This document shows, one piece after another, positions 17,092-25,566 of a stretch of DNA of 54,505 bases (position 1 is the first letter of the stretch; every line of letters begins with the position of its first letter). Source of the stretch: an uncultured Ruminococcus sp. Its GTDB lineage: Bacteria > Bacillota > Clostridia > Oscillospirales > Ruminococcaceae. Location of the stretch: NCBI GenBank assembly GCA_902776945.1, contig CACYSH010000004.1, positions 7,170 to 61,674 on the forward strand. Direction: 5' to 3'. The notes beneath the pieces are model-generated. The model worked only from the letters and a program-made list of their open reading frames with translations, did not search any database and was not told where the DNA came from. The translations under genes and the position numbers were made by a program.

Positions 17092-17117
17092 AATATTTAC
17101 GAAAGAATGATAAAAAA

Positions 17118-18059
17118 ATGAAAACAAAAGTATTTATAGACGGCAGCGCCGGAACTACCGGCTTACAGATTTACGAGCGCATGGCAAAGCGCGATGACAT
17201 CGAACTTATCACGCTCACCGAAGAGAACCGCAAGGACGCGAATGCAAGAAAAGAGGCTATCAATTCCTCCGACATTACGTTCCTCTGCCTGCCCGACGCG
17301 GCGGCTGTCGAGGCTGTTTCTCTTGCGGGCGACAAGGTGCGCATTATCGACGCTTCCACCGCCCACCGCACCAACGATGCCTGGGCTTACGGCTTTCCCG
17401 AGCTTTCCGCCGAACACCGTGCGGCGATCGCTGATTCAAAGAGAGTGGCGAATCCCGGCTGCTACGCCAGCGGATTTATCTCGCTCGTTTACCCGCTTGT
17501 AAAGGCGGGAGTTATCCCCGCCGATTACCCCGTTACCTCTCACGCGGTGTCGGGTTACAGCGGCGGCGGCAAGAAGATGATAGCCACTCTGGAAGGCGCT
17601 GACAAGACTTTCGAAATGAACTCTCCGCGCCAGTACGCGCTCGGTCAGGCTCACAAGCATATCCCCGAAATGCAGAAGATATGCGGTCTGACCTACCGCC
17701 CCATGTTCAACCCCATTGTTGACGACTACTACGCGGGAATGGTCGTAAGCGTGCCGATAATCGCGAGAACTCTGCCGAAAAAGTACACCCCCGCCGACAT
17801 CAGGGAGATACTCGCGGCGCATTACGAGGGTCAGCGCTTTGTCAAGGTAATGGAGCTTGGCGGCACCGAAACGCTGCCCGACGGGTTCCTTCCTGCAAAC
17901 ACGCTTGAAGGCACCAACAATATGCAGCTGTTTGTTTTCGGCAATGACGAGCAGATCCTGCTTTGCTCGCGGCTCGACAATCTCGGCAAAGGCGCTTCGG
18001 GCGCGGCGGTGCAGAACATGAACATCATGCTCGGTCTTGACGAAGGACTGGGACTTTAA
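17118..18059 (+). CDS. argC: N-acetyl-gamma-glutamyl-phosphate reductase (short type)
   Basis: ArgC reduces N-acetylglutamyl-5-phosphate to the semialdehyde with NADPH. The nucleotide-binding motif GSAGTTGLQIYERM is at the N-terminus and the catalytic cysteine lies in NPGCYA (Cys115). The 313-aa length and the motif spacing mark the shorter 'type 2' ArgC rather than the 345-aa type. The Shine-Dalgarno is weak (GAAAG), so translation may depend on upstream coupling. The stop codon is followed at once by family A 7-mers (AATAGTG). Confidence 0.97.
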   Translation: MKTKVFIDGSAGTTGLQIYERMAKRDDIELITLTEENRKDANARKEAINSSDITFLCLPDAAAVEAVSLAGDKVRIIDASTAHRTNDAWAYGFPELSAEHRAAIADSKRVANPGCYASGFISLVYPLVKAGVIPADYPVTSHAVSGYSGGGKKMIATLEGADKTFEMNSPRQYALGQAHKHIPEMQKICGLTYRPMFNPIVDDYYAGMVVSVPIIARTLPKKYTPADIREILAAHYEGQRFVKVMELGGTETLPDGFLPANTLEGTNNMQLFVFGNDEQILLCSRLDNLGKGASGAAVQNMNIMLGLDEGLGL

Positions 18060-18290
18060 AAGTGAATAATGAATAGTGAATAGTTGATGTGCTATAAATA
18101 ACTATTGTTAGATAAAGCCTTGACACGAGGACGGCGTGAGGCGAACCCCATTTGCACTAATCTAATTTGGAACCATTGGAAATACGATGATTTCAGGGTC
18201 ATACGGGCGAGCATGGCACGAACTGCGTTCGTGCAGTCGCCCGTGAATGCCCCGCCAAACCGCGATTTTTCAGTTATAGTACTGTGAATA
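18060..18290. repeat. Composite repeat after argC (family A 7-mers plus family B)
   Basis: Directly after the argC stop come 'aagtgaataatgaatagtga' and AATAGTT (family A units, about 18061-18085). From 18105 family B modules follow: 'gataaagccttg', 'ccccatttgcactaatctaa', 'ggaaccattggaaatacgat' and 'cgtgaatgcccc'. The order matches 43640-43730. A hairpin GCACGAACTGCGTTCGTGC (18217-18235) lies within it. No gene is seen. Confidence 0.75.
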
Positions 18291-18353
18291 CTATTTACCA
18301 TTTTGCCATTGTTTGTATCTGCTCCCGTTTTACGGGACAAAAGGAGTACATAT

Positions 18354-19298
18354 ATGTTTTGTCCGAACTGCGGGACTAATCTTCCCGACGATGGAAAAAC
18401 AAAATTCTGCGTAAACTGCGGCACGCCCGTTACCATTATCAGCCCCGAAAGAGAATACGACGATTTTCCGAAGGCTCCCGGCATCGGCAGAGCCTGCGCG
18501 GTCATAATCTGCCTGCTGCTTATCGCGGGGGGCGCTGCCGGAGGGATACTGTACTTCGCGGATCACGGTCTCGAACTGCCGCAAAAGGCTGCCGTGACCT
18601 CCGAGCAGGCTGCCACAGTTTCCTCGATAACCGATGATACGCCGACAGACAAGCCCGCCGAAAGCGTTTCTTCGGGAAAGACGAAATCTGCGGGCGGGTA
18701 CGGCATTGTGGACAGGCGTTTTGATTTCGTCACCCCGAACGGGCTGGACACCTACGTTAAAGTGCATTTCAACCGCGAAGCATACGAGCTTTACCACGCA
18801 AAGCCGCGTTATTATCAGCCCGACGAATTTATCTACTACATCGACAACCCCGTAAACGACGAGGTTGTAAGCGCAATGTCCGACGCGATGATGCAGCTTG
18901 CCGACGAGCAGGAATATTCGCACAAGGAGCTTGCTTACATGGCGATAAGGCTTGTGCAGTCGATCTCCTACGTCAACGACAAGGACTCGACGGGCAGGGA
19001 GGATTATCCGAAATACCCCATTGAGACCGTTTACGAAATGGAGGGCGACTGCGAAGACCTTTCGATACTTCTTGTAGGGCTTTTGCGGAAAATGGGATTT
19101 GAAACGTGTTTTGTGGTTTTTTCCGACCATGTGGGAGTCGGGATAAGGCTTGATGACGCGGAAAACGGAACATATTTTGAATATGACGGGGTAAAATATT
19201 ATTATGTCGAAACGACTGCCGACGGCTGGAATATCGGGGCGTATCCCGAGGAATTAAGCACGGACGCGAGGTTATATTTCATCAAAAAGAAAAAATAA
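18354..19298 (+). CDS. Zinc-ribbon membrane protein with transglutaminase-like domain
   Basis: The 314-aa protein starts with a four-cysteine zinc ribbon (Cys3, 6, 19, 22; CPNCG...CVNCG), followed by one TM helix at about 47-68, a Ser/Thr-rich linker, and an external domain. That domain has a transglutaminase/cysteine-protease-like triad: EGDCEDLSILL (Cys233), FSDHVGVGI (His259) and VETTADG (Glu286/Asp290). It may therefore cleave or cross-link an envelope protein or peptide, but the substrate is unknown. ATG at 18354 follows AGGAG by 8 nt; a longer frame upstream lacks a ribosome site. It sits between argC and argJ. Confidence 0.82.
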   Translation: MFCPNCGTNLPDDGKTKFCVNCGTPVTIISPEREYDDFPKAPGIGRACAVIICLLLIAGGAAGGILYFADHGLELPQKAAVTSEQAATVSSITDDTPTDKPAESVSSGKTKSAGGYGIVDRRFDFVTPNGLDTYVKVHFNREAYELYHAKPRYYQPDEFIYYIDNPVNDEVVSAMSDAMMQLADEQEYSHKELAYMAIRLVQSISYVNDKDSTGREDYPKYPIETVYEMEGDCEDLSILLVGLLRKMGFETCFVVFSDHVGVGIRLDDAENGTYFEYDGVKYYYVETTADGWNIGAYPEELSTDARLYFIKKKK

Positions 19299-19309
19299 AA
19301 TTTTGAACC

Positions 19310-19440
19310 GCAAAGCCCACGAAAACCGCAAAACGCGGGCATATCAAAAGTCTTAGGAAGGGGGTCGGCACGAACAAGTTCGTGCAGGGATAACCCTTCT
19401 TCAGAAGGGTTTCCCCCGGGATCTGAGCGGTTCAGGCAAT
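19310..19440. repeat. Family C repeat (GCACGAACTTGTTCGTGC type), copy 1
   Basis: The element contains a 'caaaagtcttagga' module, the palindrome GCACGAACAAGTTCGTGC (19367-19384), an 'aacccttcttcagaagggtt' hairpin, and short terminal inverted repeats TGAACCGC/GCGGTTCA. The same modules recur at 40620-40735 and 49925-50050, with relatives at 33915-34013 and 35313-35480. Confidence 0.8.
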
Positions 19441-19469
19441 CAAAATTAAGAAAGAAAGTGTTGGGATAA

Positions 19470-19565
19470 AAATAAAATCGGCAATTTAAAGAAAAGTGAA
19501 CAAAAACACAGAAAAGAATAGCTCTGCAAAATTGAGCGTAAACAAAAAAATTGCCGATTTTATTT
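19470..19565. repeat. Family D 96-bp element with 18-bp terminal inverted repeats, copy 1
   Basis: A perfect 18-bp inverted repeat (AAATAAAATCGGCAATTT at 19470-19487 and its complement at 19548-19565) encloses an A-rich centre with 'gctctgcaaaattg'. A second copy lies at 20684-20770, on the other side of the following lipoprotein gene, in the same orientation. The sequence between this element and 20646 is thus bracketed by direct copies. The 19566-19857 spacer holds no recognised gene. Confidence 0.85.
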
Positions 19566-19857
19566 CGTGAAAAAACGCAGCGATTTTCGTGAAAAGAAGC
19601 GCGAATGTCAGAAAATCGCGGCGTTAGAGGCAAACACGGGCGTGAGTTGGCTCTGTCCACAACATACAATTTACACGGCGGGGTTCTGCCACATCATGAA
19701 GATACTGCAAAGCGCACGGATTGCTCGTTTGCTCCGCTCGCTTCGCGGATTTCTTTCACGACTTTGCTTTTTTACTTTTTATTACAATTATTTCAAGAAC
19801 ACACCGCGGACAACCGCTTATTATAAATTTGACAAAAAACAGGAGTACTGATAAAGA

Positions 19858-20646
19858 ATGAACAAAAAACTGACAGCGATACTTTCCGCCGCACTGATTC
19901 TTACCGGGTGCGCCGGAAATAAGATCGAAATATCAAAGGAGCCGGGAGAATTTACCGCTGCCACAAGAATTGAGGCTACCGAAACGCAAGCGCCCTTCGC
20001 ACTGACTACCGCTCCGACAGAATCCGCTCCCGCTAAACAAAAGCAGGTAAAGGTCAACGAATACGGACTTGTCGATCAGTACTTCCGCGATTCGCTGACG
20101 AACAAATGGAACGAGCTTATCGCACAAAGGAATTTCGTTTCGGAGGTCAGGTTCCTCGAAAAGGGCGACGACGGGAAATGGTACTTCTGGTACGAGGAAA
20201 AGAACGAGATCAAAGGCAGAGACCGTCATCAGCAAAAGCTCGACGACCCGAAAAGCCTTAATTACTCGTCGGACATCTACTACCTGCGCGACACGCAAAA
20301 GCATTATGTGGCGTTCGGGCTTGACTGGAACACCTTCACCTATACGGTGCTGCTCGACGTTGACGCAGACTACGAAAACAATCTGCTCGACCAGTCCATG
20401 CCAAGCAGGCTGTTTTACGGCATAGACGATCTTGAAACTGCCGTTTACTACGGCTACGCCACAAACTCAGAAACAGGCATAACGGTTGAAAAATTCATGA
20501 TGGAAGACGTGGTATACGAATTTTACTACGACAAGAACGGAATGCTTGTGGAAGCTCAGTACGACGGGCATCTTGCAAAGGTCAAGAGCTTTGAGACGAA
20601 CTGCCCCGATATTATGATACCCGCGAGCTTCAAGTTCGTTCAGTAA
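19858..20646 (+). CDS. Lipoprotein of unknown function
   Basis: The 262-aa protein has a typical lipoprotein signal (basic MNKK, hydrophobic core, lipobox LTGC with Cys18) and is therefore predicted to be anchored outside the membrane. A Thr/Ala/Pro-rich linker spans about residues 34-62. The remaining domain is rich in Asp, Tyr and Lys and contains LVDQYFRDSLTNKWNELI. I recognise no family. AGGAG lies 12 nt before the ATG. The gene is an island between two copies of family D, upstream of argJ. Confidence 0.8.
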   Translation: MNKKLTAILSAALILTGCAGNKIEISKEPGEFTAATRIEATETQAPFALTTAPTESAPAKQKQVKVNEYGLVDQYFRDSLTNKWNELIAQRNFVSEVRFLEKGDDGKWYFWYEEKNEIKGRDRHQQKLDDPKSLNYSSDIYYLRDTQKHYVAFGLDWNTFTYTVLLDVDADYENNLLDQSMPSRLFYGIDDLETAVYYGYATNSETGITVEKFMMEDVVYEFYYDKNGMLVEAQYDGHLAKVKSFETNCPDIMIPASFKFVQ

Positions 20647-20683
20647 CAGCAAATAATTTTGTCAGCTATAAATAAGCATTTTC

Positions 20684-20770
20684 AAATCGGCAATTTAAAG
20701 AAAAAACGACAAAAACAAGCAAAGTGAATGATTCTGCAAAATTGGACGGAAACGGACGAATTGCCGATTT
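20684..20770. repeat. Family D element, copy 2
   Basis: This 87-bp element has 12-bp perfect terminal inverted repeats (AAATCGGCAATT at 20684-20695; complement at 20759-20770) and the internal 'tctgcaaaattg' module of copy 1. It starts 38 bp after the lipoprotein stop. The flank to 20938 also holds 'gaacaaagttc' (20793-20803), a small palindrome. Confidence 0.8.
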
Positions 20771-20938
20771 TAATTTGCGGGAAGAGCTGTCTGAACAAAG
20801 TTCAGACCGGCGATATTTCGCAAAGAAGCTGCGCGGGTCAGAATACTTCTACCAAAACAGAACCGCATTTTGCACAATTGCCGAAAACGCTCGTTTATAG
20901 TTTGTCAGCTTAACAAATACAAAAAAGAGGTAATTATC

Positions 20939-22231
20939 ATGAAACAGATCATATCGGAAAATTACGGCAGCTTCGAATACACCGAAGGCGGCGTGTGCGC
21001 GGCTAAAGGCTTCAAGGCAAGCGGCTATTACTGCGGCATAAAGGCTTTTATGAAGACAGGCGCGGACGGCAACGAAAGCCCTCTGCCCGGACAGAAGAAC
21101 GATATTGCGCTTATGGTCGCGGACGCCCCCTGCAACACCGCAGGCGTTTATACCTCTAACAAGGTAAAGGGTGCGCCCGTTGTCGTTACAAAGAATAATC
21201 TTGCGGCAAGCGGCGGAAAGTCCAGAGCCGTGATAGTTAATTCCGGCAACGCCAACACCTGCAACGGCGACGGCGAGGAAAAAGCTAAGGCTATGTGCGG
21301 TCTTGTCGCGGAAAAGCTCGGTATCGCTCCCGAAATGGTCATTGTTGCCAGCACGGGCGTTATCGGTCAGGTGCTTCCGCTTGAACCGATAAAGAAAGCT
21401 ATCGACCCGCTTTTTGAAGGGCTTTCCTACACGGGCAACGAGGCAGCCGCGACCGCTATCATGACCACCGATACGGTCAAGAAGGAATACGCCGTAAAAT
21501 TCACCGCAGGCGGCAGGGAATGCTTCATCGGCGGCATGGCAAAGGGCAGCGGAATGATCCACCCCAACATGGCGACGACGCTCAACTTCATCACCACCGA
21601 CTGCGCGGCAAGCCCCGAGATTCTGCAAAAGGCGCTGAGCGAGGTGGTCAAGGTGACGTACAACTGCCTTTCGGTTGACGGCGACCAGTCCACCAACGAC
21701 ACCTGTATGCTTATGTCCAGCGGACTTGCGGGCAATGCGGAGATAACCTCCGAAGGCGAGGACTTTGACACTCTCCGCGACGCGCTGTATCAGGTAATGG
21801 CGAATCTTACAAGAATGCTTGCAAAGGACGGCGAGGGCGCAACAAAGCTCGTTACCTGCGTTTGCAGCGGCGCTCCCGATCAGGATACGGCGATAGTCAT
21901 AGCCAAGAGCGTTATCCGCTCGCCTCTTGTAAAGTGTGCTATGTACGGCGCGGACGCAAACTGCGGACGTATCCTCTGCGCTATGGGCTACGCCGAGACC
22001 GACTGCGACGTTACCGAAGCCGATGTTTACTACATCTCGAACGGCAAAAAGATACTCGTCTGCGAAAAGGGTCTCGGGCTGAAATTTGACGAAGACCTCG
22101 CCAAGGAGATTCTTAGCGCCGACGAGATAGAGATTTACGCCGAGCTTCACAGGGGTACGGAAACCGCCGTTGCGTGGGGCTGCGACCTTACCTATGATTA
22201 TGTCAAGATCAACGGGGATTACCGGACTTGA
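20939..22231 (+). CDS. argJ: Bifunctional ornithine acetyltransferase / N-acetylglutamate synthase
   Basis: ArgJ recycles the acetyl group from N-acetylornithine to glutamate and, in bifunctional members, also acetylates glutamate with acetyl-CoA. It is made as a precursor that cuts itself at a conserved A-T bond. Here HPNMATTLNF places the new N-terminal nucleophile at Thr213. IMTTDTVKKE and GDQSTNDTCM are other family signatures. The 430-aa length is normal. AGAGG lies 9 nt before the ATG. No argA or argE is nearby, which fits a cyclic pathway closed by ArgJ. The stop codon is followed by an AT-rich 'ttaaatagtat' motif and a broken antitoxin-like gene. Confidence 0.97.
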   Translation: MKQIISENYGSFEYTEGGVCAAKGFKASGYYCGIKAFMKTGADGNESPLPGQKNDIALMVADAPCNTAGVYTSNKVKGAPVVVTKNNLAASGGKSRAVIVNSGNANTCNGDGEEKAKAMCGLVAEKLGIAPEMVIVASTGVIGQVLPLEPIKKAIDPLFEGLSYTGNEAAATAIMTTDTVKKEYAVKFTAGGRECFIGGMAKGSGMIHPNMATTLNFITTDCAASPEILQKALSEVVKVTYNCLSVDGDQSTNDTCMLMSSGLAGNAEITSEGEDFDTLRDALYQVMANLTRMLAKDGEGATKLVTCVCSGAPDQDTAIVIAKSVIRSPLVKCAMYGADANCGRILCAMGYAETDCDVTEADVYYISNGKKILVCEKGLGLKFDEDLAKEILSADEIEIYAELHRGTETAVAWGCDLTYDYVKINGDYRT

Positions 22232-22243
22232 TTAAATAGTATA

Positions 22244-22586
22244 AACGCCGATGAGCTTACACGGGAAGAATTTGCGGCAGAAATAAAAAAAGGTCTTGAC
22301 GATATTGATACTATTCCTCGACCAAATTCGCAACAAGATTCACCACCCTGAACACGATGGTTGCATTAACCATGTTAATGCCAACAAGTTCGTACCGTCG
22401 TCTTCCTCCTCGACTAACGCCAGTTAGCCTTCGTTGTCATCGGTCTGAACTATGGTTCAGACAGCACTCGTGTCCATGGCGGCGAATCTTGTCACGAATT
22501 TGGTCGAGGAATAGTATGAAAACGGCAGAATCATGACCGATAAAGAGGTCTATGAAGATGTCGAAAGATTTATTGATTCGCTGTGA
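22244..22586 (+). pseudogene. Antitoxin-like gene remnant, interrupted by a MITE-like element
   Basis: Translation from 22244 gives NADELTREEFAAEIKKGLDD-I-D and, after 22517, continues as E-NGRIMTDKEVYEDVERFIDSL and stop (22584-22586). Removing the inserted element and one AT joins the two halves in frame as DDIDENGRIMTDKEV. The rebuilt C-terminal tail resembles small type II antitoxins (RelB/ParD-like tails with an acidic helix and a DEV/KEV motif). The N-terminal DNA-binding part is missing, because argJ ends just before it. No toxin gene follows. The family assignment is tentative. Confidence 0.6.
22308..22517. mobile_element. MITE-like element with perfect 23-bp terminal inverted repeats
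   Basis: The 23 bp at 22308-22330 (starting ATACTATTCCTCGACC) are the exact reverse complement of 22495-22517. The inverted similarity continues imperfectly inward for about 25-30 bp more ('aacaagattc' matched by 'gaatcttgt'). The element is about 210 bp, has no transposase gene and is flanked by AT on both sides, which fits a short target duplication (the outermost AT may be target rather than element). It interrupts an antitoxin-like reading frame. Confidence 0.85.
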
Positions 22587-22644
22587 AACGACAGGTCGGC
22601 AACCATAATATAGCCGACAAATTAACATAAAGGAAGTAATAGAA

Positions 22645-23502
22645 ATGGAAATATCAAACGAAACACGGTCGCAGATACTTGTTGACGCGCTGCCTTACAT
22701 ACAGAAATACCATGACAAGGTGGTAGTAGTAAAGTACGGCGGCAACGCCATGACGAACAACGAGCTTAAAGAAGCCGTTATGGAGGACATCGTTCTGCTT
22801 ACAGAAGTTGGCATAAAGGTGGTTCTCGTTCACGGCGGCGGTCCCGAGATAAACGCTATGCTCAAAAGAGTGGGCATCGAAAGCAAGTTCATCGGCGGAC
22901 TGCGTTACACCGACGCGGAGACAATCGACATCGTGAAAATGGTTCTCGCCGGAAAGCTCAACAAGGAGCTTGTTTCGGCACTCCAGCTGCACGGCGCTAA
23001 AGCGCTGGGTCTCTGCGGCATAGACGGTCAGATCCTTATGGCGGAAAAGCTCGCGGGCGAGGTCGATCTCGGCTACGTCGGGCAGATAAAGAGCGTTTCC
23101 ACAAAGCCGATAATCGACGCGCTGAACGCGGGCTATGTGCCGATAATCTCGACTGTTGCGACATCTGCCGACGGCACCTGCTACAACATCAACGCCGACA
23201 CTGCCGCCGCAAGGATCGCAAGCTGTCTCCGCGCCGAAAACCTTATCTTAATGACCGACATTGCGGGACTTTTGCAGGACAAGGACGACCCCTCGACGCT
23301 TATCCCGTCGGTAAACGTCAGCGATGTGCCGTATCTTAAAAGCACGGGCGTTATCAGCGGCGGCATGATACCCAAGATCGACTGCTGCGTTGAAGCCGTC
23401 AGACGCGGCGTTAAGCGCACGACTATCATTGACGGACGCATTCCGCACTCGATACTCATTGAGCTGCTTTCGAACGAGGGCGCGGGTACGGAGTTTATCT
23501 GA
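22645..23502 (+). CDS. argB: Acetylglutamate kinase
   Basis: ArgB phosphorylates N-acetylglutamate with ATP, usually the feedback-controlled step in organisms using ArgJ. The amino-acid-kinase fold is seen as VVVKYGGNAM near the N-terminus, VLVHGGGPEINAML, the substrate region GGLRYTD and the late NINADTAAARIA and GVISGGMIPKI motifs. The 285-aa length with an extra N-terminal helix (SNETRSQILVDALPYIQKY) is the arginine-sensitive hexameric type, so feedback inhibition is likely. AGGAAG lies 9 nt before the ATG. argD follows 79 bp later. Confidence 0.98.
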   Translation: MEISNETRSQILVDALPYIQKYHDKVVVVKYGGNAMTNNELKEAVMEDIVLLTEVGIKVVLVHGGGPEINAMLKRVGIESKFIGGLRYTDAETIDIVKMVLAGKLNKELVSALQLHGAKALGLCGIDGQILMAEKLAGEVDLGYVGQIKSVSTKPIIDALNAGYVPIISTVATSADGTCYNINADTAAARIASCLRAENLILMTDIAGLLQDKDDPSTLIPSVNVSDVPYLKSTGVISGGMIPKIDCCVEAVRRGVKRTTIIDGRIPHSILIELLSNEGAGTEFI

Positions 23503-23581
23503 ATCAGACGGCGGGGAACAAACCTTACACCTCCCCATACAGAAATTATTTAACAATTGATATGATAAGAAGGTAATTAAA

Positions 23582-24760
23582 ATGACTACTATCGAACAAT
23601 TCAACGAACACGTTATGGGTTCATACGGACGGTACGACCTTGTGCTTGAAAAGGGCGAGGGGCGCACCGCTACCGACGAGGACGGCAAGCAATACACCGA
23701 CTTCGGCTCGGGCATCGGCACCAATTCGCTCGGCTACTGCAACGACAAATGGGTAGAAGCCGTCTGCGCACAGGCGCACAGCATCCAGCATACCTCGAAT
23801 TATTACTACACAAAGGTTCAGGCTGATTTCGCAAAAACGCTCTGCGAAGCCACCGGCTACGACAAAATGTTCTTCGGCAACAGCGGCGCGGAAGCCAACG
23901 AATGCGCTATAAAGATCGCAAGGAAATACAGCTTCGACAAGTACGGCGCGGACGCGGAGCGCAACATCATCGTGACCCTCGAAAACAGCTTTCACGGACG
24001 GACAATGGGTACCCTCTCGGCGACGGGTCAGGACGTTTTCCATAACTACTTCTTCCCGTTCCTGCCGGGCTTCGTGAACGCAAAGGCTAACGACATCGAC
24101 GACCTTAAAAATGTGCTTGCGCAGAACAAAGGCAAGGTATGCGCCGTTATGTTCGAGTTCGTTCAGGGCGAGGGCGGCGTTGTTCCGCTGACAAAGGAGT
24201 TCGTAAACGCTATCTTTGAGGAGTGCGCAAAGGACGATATTCTCACCATTGCCGACGAGGTACAGACAGGCGTGGGACGGACAGGCACTCTGCTCACCTG
24301 CGAGCAGTACGGCGTAAAGCCCGACATCACCACGCTTGCAAAGGGTCTTGCGGGCGGAATCCCGATAGGCGTTTGCCTTGCGGATAAGAAGTGTTCGGGC
24401 GTGCTTACCCCAGGCACTCACGGCTCGACCTTCGGCGGGAATCCCATTGCCTGCGCGGGCGGAAACGCCGTGCTTGCGACCGTTTTAGAGGACGGCTTCA
24501 CCAAGAGCATTCGGGAAAAGGGCGAATACTTCCGCAAAAAGCTCGCCGAGATCCCCGAAGTAGAGGGCGTGGACGGTCTCGGGCTGATGATCGGCGTTCG
24601 GCTGAAAAGCAAGAAGGCGGGCGACATCGCAAAGGCTTGTCTCGAAAAGGGTCTGCTGATACTCACCGCTAAGACCAAGCTGCGTTTCCTGCCGCCGCTC
24701 AACATCTCTTATGAGGAGATCGACCGCGGCATGGCGATACTTGCGGAGATACTGAAATGA
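23582..24760 (+). CDS. argD: Acetylornithine aminotransferase
   Basis: ArgD is a class III PLP aminotransferase that converts N-acetylglutamate semialdehyde and glutamate to N-acetylornithine and 2-oxoglutarate. The Schiff-base lysine is in TTLAKGLAGG (Lys254). GNSGAEANECAIKIARKY (cofactor phosphate site), FHGRTMGTLSATG and ADEVQTGVGRTG are typical. The 392-aa length is normal. Its stop overlaps the next gene's ATG by 4 bp (ATGA). The related ornithine aminotransferase and GabT are less likely, given the arginine cluster. Confidence 0.97.
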   Translation: MTTIEQFNEHVMGSYGRYDLVLEKGEGRTATDEDGKQYTDFGSGIGTNSLGYCNDKWVEAVCAQAHSIQHTSNYYYTKVQADFAKTLCEATGYDKMFFGNSGAEANECAIKIARKYSFDKYGADAERNIIVTLENSFHGRTMGTLSATGQDVFHNYFFPFLPGFVNAKANDIDDLKNVLAQNKGKVCAVMFEFVQGEGGVVPLTKEFVNAIFEECAKDDILTIADEVQTGVGRTGTLLTCEQYGVKPDITTLAKGLAGGIPIGVCLADKKCSGVLTPGTHGSTFGGNPIACAGGNAVLATVLEDGFTKSIREKGEYFRKKLAEIPEVEGVDGLGLMIGVRLKSKKAGDIAKACLEKGLLILTAKTKLRFLPPLNISYEEIDRGMAILAEILK

Positions 24761-25566
24761 ACAACATTTCGGGCGATAAGATAGACGGCTTTAAAACCGA
24801 GGAATTTCGCACGGCGTTCGACTGGAGCAAGACCTCCGGAGATTACGCCAAATACCGCGACATTTACCCCGCCGAGTTTTACGAAAGTCTCCATTCGTTC
24901 GGGATAGGCACGGCGGGACAGCGGGTGCTTGATCTCGGCACGGGAACGGGCGTTCTGCCGCGAAATATGCTGCAATTCGGCGGCAAATGGACGGGCAGCG
25001 ATATTTCAGGCGGTCAGATAGAACAGGCGAAAAAGCTCTCCGCAGGCACGGGTATAAACTTTATCCGTACTGCGGCTGAGGACATCGACCTTCCCGACGG
25101 CAGCTTCGATGCGGTGACGGCTTGTCAGTGCTTCTGGTACTTCGACGCGAAAACGCTTGTCCCGAAACTTGACAGGCTGCTTGTATCGGGCGGAAAGCTG
25201 GCGGTCATGGAAATGGCGTGGCTGCCCTTCGACGACGAGCTTGCGGGCGCGTGCGAAAGGCTGATACTGAAATACAATCCCAAATGGACGGGCTGCGGCT
25301 ACACCCGCCGCGAGGTACACATTCCCGACGAGGTACTTGAACGCTTCGACATAGTAAAGCGCGAAGGCTTCGATGTGAACGTTCCCTTCACGCGGCAAAG
25401 CTGGCACGGACGGCTCAAAGCCTGCCGCGGCACGGCGGTCTCGATGACCCCCGAACAGCTTGCGGCGTGGGAGCGTGACGATATGGCTCTGCTTGAAGAA
25501 AAGGCTCCCGAACAGTTCACGATACTCCACCATGCGGCGTTCTGCATACTGGAGAAAAAGCAATGA
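24757..25566 (+). CDS. Class I SAM-dependent methyltransferase
   Basis: This 269-aa protein has the Rossmann methyltransferase motif I VLDLGTGTGVLP, the acidic motif DIS in WTGSDISGGQIEQAKKL, motif II with LPDGSFDAVTACQCFWYFD and motif III LLVSGGKLAVMEMAW. The layout matches the ubiE/Methyltransf_11 type, whose substrates are small molecules. The substrate here is unknown. It overlaps argD and the next gene by 4 bp each (ATGA junctions), so it is translated as part of the argB-argD message. A metabolic link to arginine is not established. Confidence 0.88.
   Translation: MNNISGDKIDGFKTEEFRTAFDWSKTSGDYAKYRDIYPAEFYESLHSFGIGTAGQRVLDLGTGTGVLPRNMLQFGGKWTGSDISGGQIEQAKKLSAGTGINFIRTAAEDIDLPDGSFDAVTACQCFWYFDAKTLVPKLDRLLVSGGKLAVMEMAWLPFDDELAGACERLILKYNPKWTGCGYTRREVHIPDEVLERFDIVKREGFDVNVPFTRQSWHGRLKACRGTAVSMTPEQLAAWERDDMALLEEKAPEQFTILHHAAFCILEKKQ

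Noticed and set aside
18217-18235. GCACGAACTGCGTTCGTGC as a transcription terminator
   Set aside because: The stem is good but no T-tract follows on either strand; it belongs to the repeat.
20849-22150. A 433-codon open frame antisense to argJ
   Set aside because: ArgJ is certain; the opposite frame arises from GC-rich codon use and lacks any family signature.
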